Below, piece by piece: positions 7,778-15,984 of a stretch of 64,000 nucleotides of DNA; position 1 is the stretch's first letter; each line of letters opens with the position of its first letter. A program made the translations under genes and the position numbers. The DNA is taken from contig NZ_LT607410.1 in assembly GCF_900091515.1 (NCBI RefSeq), forward strand, positions 5,890,001 through 5,954,000. The letters run 5' to 3'. The DNA comes from Micromonospora purpureochromogenes (GTDB taxonomy: Bacteria; Actinomycetota; Actinomycetes; Mycobacteriales; Micromonosporaceae). The notes beneath the pieces were generated by a model. That model was given only the letters and a program-made list of their open reading frames with translations, ran no database searches and had not been told where the DNA came from.

Positions 7778-8743
7778 ATGCCGGACGTCTCGGTCGTCAT
7801 CCCGACCACGGGTAGGCCCAGCGTCGCCGAGGCAGTGCGGTCGGCTCGCGCGCAGCGCGGGGTGTCCGTGCACGTGGTGGTCGTCTGCGACCTGCCCGAG
7901 GTGCCGGCCACCGTGCGGGAGCTGGGCGGGGAGGTGGACGAGGTGGTGTGCACCGGCGGTGGCCGGCGAGGTTCGTACGCCCGCAACCTGGGAGTCGCCC
8001 ACGCCGCCCCGGACAGCCACGTGGCCTTCCTGGACGACGACGACGCCTGGCTTCCCGACAAGCTCGCGGTTCAGGTGCCCGTCCTGGAACGGCTGGCCAC
8101 GCAGGGCTGGTTGCCCGTGGTGTCGTCCCGGATCCTGCAACGCAGGGACGGCGGCCTACCCCTGCCCACCGCCGCGCCGGCCACCCTGATCGCCGACGGC
8201 ACCCTCCCGGAGGACTACCTCTTCCGGCGGCGTCGCCTCGGCGTGGGTCGGCAGTCACTGCCCACGTCGACCCTGCTGACGACCCGGGAACTCGCCACCA
8301 CCTGCCGGTGGGACGAAACGCTCCCCCGCCACCAGGACTGGGACTGGTTGATCCGGGCCGCCCGGGTCCCCGGCGCCAGGATCACGCAGGTCGAGCAGGC
8401 CACCGCGATCTACACCGTGGGCAGCCCGGGATCGATCTCGGCGCGGGCGGACTGGCGGACGTCCTGGGAGTGGGCAAGGCGCTGGGAGGGAGTCTGGGCC
8501 CCGCAGACCTTCTCGGACTTCGTCGCGGCACAGACCCTGCGCTACGCCCTTCAGGCCCGGGACTGGGAGGGCGTCCGGGAGATGGCCCGGGCGATCCGGC
8601 GAAGCGCACCTCCCTCGGCCCCCAACGCCGCGCTGGCAGCGATCGGTATCGTGCCCCGTGCCGCTCTGGAGCGCGTCGCGATGCGAGGGTCGCGGCCGGT
8701 TGGCGACTCCCCCGGTCCTCGGCCCACGGACGGAGTCCGCTGA
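7778..8743 (+). CDS. Family 2 glycosyltransferase
   Basis: Cytoplasmic GT-A fold enzyme of 321 residues that adds a sugar to the lipid-linked repeat unit. It starts VSVVIPTTGR, the GT2 nucleotide-binding strand. RNLGVAHA follows, and the metal-binding acidic cluster FLDDDDAWLP is at 85-93. RHQDWDWLIRAA, with its D-W-D-W pattern, matches the acceptor/base loop. A GGAG sits before the ATG. The stop overlaps the next start (TGATG), so it is translationally coupled. Donor and acceptor sugars cannot be predicted. Confidence 0.9.
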   Translation: MPDVSVVIPTTGRPSVAEAVRSARAQRGVSVHVVVVCDLPEVPATVRELGGEVDEVVCTGGGRRGSYARNLGVAHAAPDSHVAFLDDDDAWLPDKLAVQVPVLERLATQGWLPVVSSRILQRRDGGLPLPTAAPATLIADGTLPEDYLFRRRRLGVGRQSLPTSTLLTTRELATTCRWDETLPRHQDWDWLIRAARVPGARITQVEQATAIYTVGSPGSISARADWRTSWEWARRWEGVWAPQTFSDFVAAQTLRYALQARDWEGVREMARAIRRSAPPSAPNAALAAIGIVPRAALERVAMRGSRPVGDSPGPRPTDGVR

Positions 8744-9810
8744 TGCGCCTGCACTTCGTACTCCCCCAGCTGGAGCCGCTCTACGGCATGGAGCGCGCCG
8801 CCGTGCTGCTGATGCGCGGGCTGCGGGCGCACGGCGTGGCGGTCTCCGCGACCGTCCTGTCCCGGGCCATCCCGCCGGGCCTCGACGACCTCGACATCGA
8901 CCATCTCGGCGTGGGTACCCGGATCACCCGCCTGGTGGAGGCGGTTGCGCCGTTGCGCCGGCGGATCCGGGCCCTGCCTCCCGACGTGGAGGTCGTGTCC
9001 AGCGGGCTCTGGGGCACCGTCCCGGTCGGCGCCGCGCTGGCAGGCTCCGGCCGTAGCTTCCTGGCCTGGGAACATTCGCTGCTGCCGGAGCGGCTCCGCA
9101 TCGACCGGCGGGTCCGCACGCTCGCCCGGATGACCCGGATCGGGGCGCTGCGCCCGCGGCTGGTCATCGCGGTCTCCGAGGGCGTGGCACGGACGGTACG
9201 GCAGCTCACGCCCGGCCAGCCGGTCGTCACGATCACCAACCCGGTCCCGCTCGCCGGGTTCGTTCCGCCCCGCGAGGTCGCCGAGCGGACACGTATCGGG
9301 CTGCTCACCACCGCCGCCTTCCGGCCGTACAAGAACCACGGCTGTGCGCTGTCGGCGCTCGCCGCTCTGCCGGAGAACTACCATCTGACCCTCGCGGGTG
9401 ACGGCGAGGAGCGGCAGATGTTGGAGAACCGGGCCCATGAACTCGGGCTCGGGCACCGGACCACGTTCCTGGGACGGGTGCCGGGGGTGGCGGGGCTCCT
9501 CGCGGAGGCGGACCTGCTGGTGCACCCGTCCCGCGCCGAGACATTCGGGTTCAGCCTGGTCGAGGCGGCCGAGGCCGGCCTGCCCGTCGCCACCCTCCCG
9601 ATGCCCGCGATGGACGAACTGATCCCGAACCTGGTGCCCGGCACGCTGGCCACCGAACCGACGCCGGAGGGGCTCGCCGACGCGATCCTGCGGATGACCG
9701 GTGATGAGCGTCCGACCCGCGCGGACTTCGAGAAGGCGTGGCGAGCCAGGTGCGCGGCCCTCGACCCCGCCGAGGTGAGCCGCCGGTGGGTGGAGGCGTT
9801 GACCCGGTGA
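8743..9810 (+). CDS. Family 4 glycosyltransferase
   Basis: GT-B fold enzyme of 355 residues. The N-terminal domain begins with FVLPQLEPLYGMERAAVLLMRGLRAH-like features of the acceptor side. The C-terminal donor domain shows TTAAFRPYKNHGCALSAL, LAGDGEERQML and HPSRAETFGFSLVEAAEAG, in which the paired Glu residues bind the nucleotide sugar. Start ATG overlaps the GT2 stop, and its own stop overlaps the GTG of the flippase, so three genes are coupled. Retaining mechanism is expected for the family; sugar unknown. Confidence 0.92.
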   Translation: MRLHFVLPQLEPLYGMERAAVLLMRGLRAHGVAVSATVLSRAIPPGLDDLDIDHLGVGTRITRLVEAVAPLRRRIRALPPDVEVVSSGLWGTVPVGAALAGSGRSFLAWEHSLLPERLRIDRRVRTLARMTRIGALRPRLVIAVSEGVARTVRQLTPGQPVVTITNPVPLAGFVPPREVAERTRIGLLTTAAFRPYKNHGCALSALAALPENYHLTLAGDGEERQMLENRAHELGLGHRTTFLGRVPGVAGLLAEADLLVHPSRAETFGFSLVEAAEAGLPVATLPMPAMDELIPNLVPGTLATEPTPEGLADAILRMTGDERPTRADFEKAWRARCAALDPAEVSRRWVEALTR

Positions 9811-11174
9811 CCCTGACCGACAACAACACCCCCGACCGGGTGGGCGGGCAGGACTCCGCTACCCCGCCGCGCCGCTCGTCCGCCGGCCGCGGTGACGGTT
9901 TCCTCCGCAAGTCCGGCACGTTCCTGACGGGAACGCTGCTGCGCACCCTCGCCCAGGGCGCGCTCTTCATCCTCCTCGCCCGGGAGATGCCGATCGGGAC
10001 GTACGGACTCTTCGTCGGCATCAGCGCGCTCGTCGCCGTGGTGTCGCCGTTCGCGTCCGCCGGCGCGCCCAGCCTGATCTTCCAGGGGCACGCCGATTCA
10101 CCGGCGGACTGGCACCATCACCTCGCTCGCGGGCTGGTGCTCACCGCGGTGTTCGGCGCGGGTGCGTCCCTGCTGGTGACGGCCGCTGGGACGGCCATCT
10201 GGGGCGGCCACGTCAATCTCGTCGACATCGCCGCGCTCGCCGTCGCGGACCTGGTGGCGTGGCGTCTCATCGAGGTGGTGGCGGCCTCCGTGCAGGCGCG
10301 CGGTCGGGTCTTCGTCGCCTCGGTCGTCCCCGCCGTGCTGCATGTCTGCCGGCTGGCCGCGGCGGTGGCCCTGGTGGTGTCGAGCCGCCAGCCGCTGACG
10401 CTGCACGCGTGGGCGCTCACCTCCGCGCTCCTCTCCGCCGTGATCTGCGTGGGCGTGATCTGGTACGGCGTACGCGGCGCGGGCGGGCTGCGGCCGGACG
10501 TGCGCGGCTCGCTCGCCCAGGCCCGCACGGGCATGCTCTTCGCCGTCGGCTTGTCCGCGCAGACGGTCTACAACGACCTCGACAAGGTGATGTTGTCCAG
10601 GTTGGGCAGCCCGGAGAGCGCCGCCATCTACGCGGCGGCGTACCGGGTGGTCGACTTCGCGTACACGCCGGGGCGGTCCATGGCCGCGGTCGCCTATCCG
10701 CGTTTCTTCGAGGCCGGACGGGAGGGCCCCCGGGCAGCCCTTCGGCTGACCCGTCGGCTGCTGCCCCGGTACCTGATGTTCAGCGTCCCGGCGTCCCTGC
10801 TGCTGGTGGCCTTCGCTTGGACGATGCCGATCGTCTTCGGGCCGGAGTATGCGGCGGCCACCACGGCGTTGCAGGGCCTCAGCGCGTTGCTCGTCCTCAA
10901 GTCGATCCACTACCTGGCGGCCGACACCCTGTCTGGCAGCCGGATGCAGGGCCGTCGTACGGTGTGCCAGATCGCGGTGGGCGTGGTGAACGCGGCGTTG
11001 AACGTGTGGCTGATCCCGGCGTACGGGTGGCAGGGCGCGGTCGCCTCCAGCCTGGTCTGCGACGCGCTCCTCGGTGTGCTGCTGTGGAGCTGCCTCGCCG
11101 CGGCCGTCCGGCGTGATGCGCCCCGGGGCGTCGCACCGGGGCGGCAGCCGGCGGACTCTATTGGAAGGACATGA
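9807..11174 (+). CDS. Polysaccharide flippase (Wzx/MATE-like, PST family)
   Basis: Integral membrane protein of 455 residues that moves lipid-linked repeat units across the membrane. About a dozen hydrophobic helices are visible, beginning FLRKSGTFLTGTLLRTLAQGAL after a polar N-terminus. QTVYNDLDKVMLSRLG and AAIYAAAYRVVDFAYTP are typical of the oligosaccharide flippase group. I use the GTG at 9807, which overlaps the preceding stop (GTGA), not the upstream ATG at 9738, which would lie deep inside the GT4 gene. Confidence 0.9.
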   Translation: MTLTDNNTPDRVGGQDSATPPRRSSAGRGDGFLRKSGTFLTGTLLRTLAQGALFILLAREMPIGTYGLFVGISALVAVVSPFASAGAPSLIFQGHADSPADWHHHLARGLVLTAVFGAGASLLVTAAGTAIWGGHVNLVDIAALAVADLVAWRLIEVVAASVQARGRVFVASVVPAVLHVCRLAAAVALVVSSRQPLTLHAWALTSALLSAVICVGVIWYGVRGAGGLRPDVRGSLAQARTGMLFAVGLSAQTVYNDLDKVMLSRLGSPESAAIYAAAYRVVDFAYTPGRSMAAVAYPRFFEAGREGPRAALRLTRRLLPRYLMFSVPASLLLVAFAWTMPIVFGPEYAAATTALQGLSALLVLKSIHYLAADTLSGSRMQGRRTVCQIAVGVVNAALNVWLIPAYGWQGAVASSLVCDALLGVLLWSCLAAAVRRDAPRGVAPGRQPADSIGRT

Positions 11175-11175
11175 G

Positions 11176-12522
11176 TTGGTCACCCTCTTCGGTCTGCTGC
11201 TGACTGCGGGCGGTGTCGCGACGGCCGCATGGCTGGTGGCCGCGCGTCGCAAGGTCGCGGCCGCATTCGGAGACAGCCGGACGGCGCTGGCGTTCGTGGC
11301 CTTCGCCGTGCTGGCCAACGCCGCACCGGTGCTCGCCGGAGACCGCAGCTCCGCGCTGATCGGCTTGCTGGTGCTGGCCCTGCTGGCCTGGGCGGTCCGG
11401 TCCGGCCGACGGTCCCTGCGGGGTAGCCCCGACCGGTGGCTGCGGATCTCCTGGTGGTCGATCGCCGCGCTGCTGCTGTGGTGCCTCGCGGTGGACGCCC
11501 TGGTCGGGTCCGGCCTGTACGGCCCGCGGCTGGTGGCGTACACGGCCGCCGGGCTGCTGCTGCTGGCAGGGGTGCTGCTCGCCGCCGGCACCGCGCTGAG
11601 CGTCCGGGCGCTGGCGTACACCGGGCTGGCCGTGCTGTCGGTGATGACGATCCCGACCGTCTTCTTCGACCAGGCGTGGCGGACCTGCACCGCCGGGAAA
11701 CTGGAGAAGTGCTCGGTGGCGGGTGCGTTGTTCAAGAGCTTCTTCGAGTCCGAGAACTACATCGCCATGATCGCGACGTTCACCCTCGTCGCCGGCCTGT
11801 GCGCGCTGCGCCGTGCCGAACTGCTGGCGACGACCGCGTTCTGTCTGCTGATCATCGTCGCCACGGGTTCCCGCACGAGCTATCTGGCCCTGGCCGCCGC
11901 CGGCGCGTGGCTGGCGGGAAGCTACCTGATCGAACGCGGGCGGCGGTTCACCCGGATCCACCTCGCCCTCTGCCTCACCGTGGTGCTGACCTTCCTCACG
12001 GCTGCCACCTACCTGATGTGGACGGCCGACCGGACCACCCTGAGTAACCGCGGCAACATCTGGATCCACGCCCGGGAGTACCTGGCCGACATGAAGGCCA
12101 CCGGCGTGGGCGTCTCCAAGTGGTACTACCTGCGGGACGTCGGGGAGGCACCGACGCATTTCTTCCACTCCGGCTACGTGCTCGCGATTTTCGCGGGCGG
12201 CTTCGTGGCGCTCGCGATCTGGGGGCTCTGGGCGACGGCCCTGCTGCGCGGCGCCGTCTCCGACGGGCGGGCCTTCACCGGGAAGGCGCCGGTCGTGCTC
12301 CTGCTCGTCTACTCCGTGACCGAGGTCGTCTGGAACCCGTTGTCGGTGGACGGACTGTCCTGGATCGCCATCGCGCTGATGCTGACCCGGTCGGTCGCCG
12401 CCCCGGCCGGGGCGCTGCCCGCCCCCGGCCCCGTGGACGCTGTCGATCGACCAGGCGGGCTCGCCGCCCTGCGCCGGTTGACGTCCCGGCACGGCGGGCG
12501 CCGAACCACCGCCGGCGCCTGA
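11176..12522 (+). CDS. O-antigen polymerase/ligase-like membrane protein (Wzy/WaaL type)
   Basis: Polytopic membrane protein of 448 residues, likely the polymerase of the exopolysaccharide. It has around ten hydrophobic helices and a large extracytoplasmic loop containing TLSNRGNIWIHAREYLADMKATGVG, the R-x-x-I-W pattern seen in O-antigen ligase (PF04932) proteins, followed by HFFHSGYVLAIFAGG. A TTG start at 11176 is inferred because GGAAGG (11163-11168) lies seven bases before it. No ATG or GTG has a better site, and the frame upstream of it overlaps the flippase gene. Confidence 0.85.
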   Translation: MVTLFGLLLTAGGVATAAWLVAARRKVAAAFGDSRTALAFVAFAVLANAAPVLAGDRSSALIGLLVLALLAWAVRSGRRSLRGSPDRWLRISWWSIAALLLWCLAVDALVGSGLYGPRLVAYTAAGLLLLAGVLLAAGTALSVRALAYTGLAVLSVMTIPTVFFDQAWRTCTAGKLEKCSVAGALFKSFFESENYIAMIATFTLVAGLCALRRAELLATTAFCLLIIVATGSRTSYLALAAAGAWLAGSYLIERGRRFTRIHLALCLTVVLTFLTAATYLMWTADRTTLSNRGNIWIHAREYLADMKATGVGVSKWYYLRDVGEAPTHFFHSGYVLAIFAGGFVALAIWGLWATALLRGAVSDGRAFTGKAPVVLLLVYSVTEVVWNPLSVDGLSWIAIALMLTRSVAAPAGALPAPGPVDAVDRPGGLAALRRLTSRHGGRRTTAGA

Positions 12523-12531
12523 CCTGGACGA

Positions 12532-12566
12532 GGCGCGGCCGTGGTCCGGTGGGACCCGGCCGCGCC
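12532..12566. terminator. Bidirectional hairpin between convergent genes
   Basis: GGCGCGGCCG (12532-12541) and CGGCCGCGCC (12557-12566) pair perfectly, and the inner GGTCC/GGACC extends the stem across a bulged T. It sits between the polymerase gene (ending 12522) and the esterase gene (ending 12633 on the minus strand). There is no U-tract, as usual in actinomycetes. Confidence 0.6.
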
Positions 12567-12632
12567 GCGGACTCCCGCGGAGCGGGGTGCGGACGGCAGC
12601 TCGGGAGTCGACCGGCGCCGCCCACGGCCCGA

Positions 12633-14828
12633 TCAGGGACCGGTGGGCCGGTCCGGGCCGATCGGCAGGGCCTGGAAGGTCAGCAGACCCGTGCCGACCG
12701 CGTTGACGATCCACGGGCCGGCACCGGCGTGGCTCAGGTAGCTCACCCCGGACGCTCCGTCCGCAGGACCGGAGAGCGTCAGCACGAGTTGGCCGCCGTC
12801 GCGGTATGCGACGCCCACCACGGTGACCTTGCTGCCCTCGATCCGGAAGTCGGCGGCCACCCCCGGCTCGACGGTGAGCGGGTCGTCGGCACGCAACTGG
12901 ATGACGATTTCGGTCCGGCCGGCCGGCGAGTAGGACGCTGAACGCGGGTTGGGTGGCGCGACCCCTTCCCCTGGACCGCCGTACAGGTCCCGGGCGACCA
13001 CGGCGAAGACCCGGTCACCCAGCTCGCGGTAGCCCTGCTCCCAGGCGTAGTGGCAACCCTGGTGACCGGACAGGCCGTTGGTCGACAGCAGCGTCACGCC
13101 GAGCGTGTCGGCCATCCGCCGCTGCGCCTCCCGCAGTCGTGCGGTGGTGCTGACACCGCAGGGCGAGGTACGGACCTGGAAGACGTAGTAACGGGTGTCC
13201 GAGTCGCCGATCTCCGCCCGCCAGTTCCGCAGCAGCGCGGTGAAACCGGCGACGTGGGCTGCGGCGTCGTCGTTGTCGGACTCGCCCTGATACCAGAAGA
13301 CGCCGCGTACGTCGCGGATCACTCCGGCACCCACCAGGCGTTGCCGCAGCCGGCCGTAGTTGGTGCCGAGGTCGTCGGGCCGGGTGGCGACGCGCTGGAA
13401 GAACCCGATCGGCCTGCCGTTCTCCGCACCATTGAGAACGGCCACCGGCACCTGGTAGGTATCCATGATCCGGTGGGCCATCCGGATGCCCCACTGGCCG
13501 ACCGACCCGGCCTGTCGCCCCGCGTCACCGACGGCGTAGTTCCAGCCGCGCGCGGTGGCCGCCAGCGTCCGGTCGGCCGTCGACGAGCCGTAGCTGCGGA
13601 TGTAGGGCGACTCCTCGGCCGCCGACGAGCCCCGATGCATGGCGGCGACGGCGTTCGACTGGCCCTGGACGACGTAGACGTCGCCGGCCACCACGCCCTC
13701 CCACAGCCGGACGCGCCGGTCGACCCCGTCGCCGAGCACGCGCAACTCGAACCGGTACTCCCGCAGCGCGGCGTTGATGCGGTGTCGGAAGGAGAAGTCC
13801 TTCCCGGCGGCGGCCGGCGCGCTGTACTCCCAGCCGTCGGCGCCGCTGGTCACCTTGAGCTGCACGGCACTGACCCGCGCATCGGTCACCGTGCCCGAAA
13901 CGGCGACCGTGGCGCCGTTGTTGCCGTCCCGGGGATACAACTGACGGTCCGCGGGGTGCCGTTGCACGGTGAGCACGGACGGGCGGGCGTACACCGTCAG
14001 GCGGCGTTGGGTGTAGCTGCCGGCGTTGCCGGCGAACGTCCAGTCCGGGTGACCGGCCGGCGCGGAGCCGATGCCGATTGAGAGCGGCGCGTTCGCGGAG
14101 GTGAAGCCGTTGACCGCCAGGACCGTGACGGGCGGGGTGGTGGAGGGACGGGTGGCGCCGACGAGATGCACCTGGAACGAGCCGTACCCGAGGGCGGGCG
14201 ACACGTCATCGTCCGCGTCGTACCGGTCGGCGTAGGCGCCGGAGATCTGGCCGGAGCTTCCCGTGCCGTAGTTGTTGGGCCACATCTCCAGGTAGCCGGC
14301 GAGTCCCGTACCGCTGGTCAGACCCTCGACGTTGGACGCGACCTCGAGGTCGTTGACCCGCTGCCGCACGATCTGGCCCGGCCGGGTGGGTGGGCCGAGC
14401 TGGTGGGCGTCGGTGGTGAACGCCGTCATCGCGGTCCACACCCACTGCGGGCCGGCCGGGCCGTTCAGCTCCAGGCAGTAGCCGACCCGGTCGAAGCCGC
14501 CGGCCACGGCCCCGGTGCGGTCGAAGGCGTACTGCGGCGTCCTGTTCCGCCAGTTCGCCCGCGTCGGCAGGTCCACGGCGGCGACCGGGGTGAAGTCGGC
14601 CATCGCCCCCACGTTGGCCGCGCAGCTGGTGCCGTCCACCGGGATGGCGGGCGGTTGGGACCGCCGGGACTCGGGGGCGGACCAGGCGGCGTCGGGCGTT
14701 CCGGGCTTCGGCGACGGCCAGCCGACGAGGGCGACCGAGCAGAGCGTCAGTCCCACCACGCCCAGGACGAGCCACGCCCTGCGCGGCAGGGACCGGAGGC
14801 GCTCCAGCCAGGAGGGAGCACGGGACAC
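12633..14828 (-). CDS. Membrane-anchored SGNH esterase, sialate O-acetylesterase-like
   Basis: Protein of 731 residues: one N-terminal membrane helix (RAWLVLGVVGLTLCSVALVGW), a long beta-rich region, then an SGNH/DUF303-type esterase domain. The catalytic signatures are VVQGQSNAVAAM (nucleophile Ser), VFWYQGESDNDDAAAH (block III/oxyanion region) and GHQGCHYAWEQGY, where a His could be the base. It presumably removes O-acetyl groups from an extracellular polysaccharide. Its location inside the exopolysaccharide block, opposite in strand, fits a role in trimming or modifying that polymer. The GTG at 14828 follows GGAGGT with a six-base spacer, so I prefer it to the ATG at 14855. Confidence 0.8.
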   Translation of the reverse strand: MSRAPSWLERLRSLPRRAWLVLGVVGLTLCSVALVGWPSPKPGTPDAAWSAPESRRSQPPAIPVDGTSCAANVGAMADFTPVAAVDLPTRANWRNRTPQYAFDRTGAVAGGFDRVGYCLELNGPAGPQWVWTAMTAFTTDAHQLGPPTRPGQIVRQRVNDLEVASNVEGLTSGTGLAGYLEMWPNNYGTGSSGQISGAYADRYDADDDVSPALGYGSFQVHLVGATRPSTTPPVTVLAVNGFTSANAPLSIGIGSAPAGHPDWTFAGNAGSYTQRRLTVYARPSVLTVQRHPADRQLYPRDGNNGATVAVSGTVTDARVSAVQLKVTSGADGWEYSAPAAAGKDFSFRHRINAALREYRFELRVLGDGVDRRVRLWEGVVAGDVYVVQGQSNAVAAMHRGSSAAEESPYIRSYGSSTADRTLAATARGWNYAVGDAGRQAGSVGQWGIRMAHRIMDTYQVPVAVLNGAENGRPIGFFQRVATRPDDLGTNYGRLRQRLVGAGVIRDVRGVFWYQGESDNDDAAAHVAGFTALLRNWRAEIGDSDTRYYVFQVRTSPCGVSTTARLREAQRRMADTLGVTLLSTNGLSGHQGCHYAWEQGYRELGDRVFAVVARDLYGGPGEGVAPPNPRSASYSPAGRTEIVIQLRADDPLTVEPGVAADFRIEGSKVTVVGVAYRDGGQLVLTLSGPADGASGVSYLSHAGAGPWIVNAVGTGLLTFQALPIGPDRPTGP

Positions 14829-14975
14829 CCTCGAACCTCCACACGGGTCGGCCACGTCGTCGCGGCAAGGCTATGCGATGCGCGGCGTTCGCCGGTGGCC
14901 GGCCGGGACAGACCGGACGGGTACGGGCGCCTGCGCCATGGTCGGGTGGGCACCTGCCGGTCATCGCGGTCTGCG

Positions 14976-15965
14976 ATGATGCCCGCCATGGCCGCAACGA
15001 GCACAACGGCGCCGGTGAGCACGCGGTCCGCCGGCATCGACATCCTTCGCGTCGTCGGCATCGCCGCGGTGGTCGTCGGTCACGTCTGGAGCGACAGCGT
15101 CACCAGGGCCGCCGTGTACACCTGGCACGTGCCACTCTTCTTCCTCCTGACCGGCTACTTCTGGACGCCCGGCCGGCCCCTCGGGGGCGAGCTACGCAAG
15201 CGCTGGCGGTCGCTCGGCCTGCCGTACGTGACCTGGTTCGTGCTGCTGTTCGCGACGCTCGCGGCGGCCGAGGCGGCCACCGGCCAGGTGGCCGACGGCG
15301 CGTTCCGTGACGCCCTGTACGGCGGCAGCGCCGCCGTCCGGCCGTTCTCGGCTTTCTGGTTCGTCTCGGTGCTCTTCCTGATCGCTGTCGCCTACCGGGG
15401 GCTGGAGCGGTTCCCGGCGGTGGTCACCTGGGCGGTCGCCCTGGTCGGGCTGGTCGTCGCGTATCTGGCGCCCGGCTTCGTCACCGCTGCTCCGCTGGGT
15501 CTGTTCCTCGTCCCGGCCTGCCTGGTCTTCGTGCTCTCGGGCCGGCTGCTGCGCCAGCTGCGACCGCAGCTCCCCACCGCGGCCGCCGCCGCGATGCTCG
15601 CGGTGGGGGTGCTGCTGGTGGTCACCGGCCTGAGCACCCCGCTGGACGTGAAGGCGGGCGACTTCGGCGTTCCCGGGCTCGGGGTGCTGACCGCCGTGCT
15701 GATCAGCGGTGGGCTGGTGTGCCTCGCCGAGGAGCTCGACTCCCGGGTCGGCCCCGGGTCGGCCCGGACGATCGGCCGGCTCTCCGCGTGCGGCATCGCG
15801 GTCGTGCTGAGCCACGCCGGCGTGCTCTGGGTGCTGCACACCCCGCCGGACGGCGGCTTCCTCGACCTGGCCGCCGCCCTCGTGCTCCCCTGGGCGTTCG
15901 CGCTGGTCGCGCTCCGCACGGCAGCCAGCCCCTACCTGCTCGGCACGGCTGCGGCCCGGCCGTGA
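14976..15965 (+). CDS. Membrane acyltransferase, family 3 (O-acetyltransferase)
   Basis: Polytopic membrane protein of 329 residues. It has RSAGIDILRVVGIAAVVVGH at the start and WHVPLFFLLTGYFWTPGR shortly after, the hallmarks of Acyl_transf_3 enzymes that acetylate or succinylate extracellular polysaccharides. About nine helices follow. It is divergent from the SGNH esterase gene, so an O-acetyl writer and a likely eraser sit side by side. Three in-frame ATGs (14976, 14979, 14988) are possible starts and none has a clear ribosome site. Confidence 0.85.
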   Translation: MMPAMAATSTTAPVSTRSAGIDILRVVGIAAVVVGHVWSDSVTRAAVYTWHVPLFFLLTGYFWTPGRPLGGELRKRWRSLGLPYVTWFVLLFATLAAAEAATGQVADGAFRDALYGGSAAVRPFSAFWFVSVLFLIAVAYRGLERFPAVVTWAVALVGLVVAYLAPGFVTAAPLGLFLVPACLVFVLSGRLLRQLRPQLPTAAAAAMLAVGVLLVVTGLSTPLDVKAGDFGVPGLGVLTAVLISGGLVCLAEELDSRVGPGSARTIGRLSACGIAVVLSHAGVLWVLHTPPDGGFLDLAAALVLPWAFALVALRTAASPYLLGTAAARP

Positions 15966-15982
15966 CGGCGGGCCGGCGCCGT
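15965..15982. terminator. Short hairpin between convergent genes
   Basis: ACGGCG (15965-15970) pairs with CGCCGT (15977-15982) over a six-base loop, filling the 19-base gap between the acyltransferase and pseudoprotease stops. Weak, but positioned for both genes. Confidence 0.35.
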
Positions 15983-15984
15983 CC

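Noticed and set aside
4976..8140. 1054-codon minus-strand open frame
   Set aside because: It is antisense to the LCP, sugar transferase and GT2 genes, which have clear family motifs. Composition is typical of a GC-rich shadow frame.
9738..9806. Earlier ATG for the flippase gene
   Set aside because: It lies 73 bases inside the GT4 gene; the GTG overlapping the GT4 stop is the usual coupled start.
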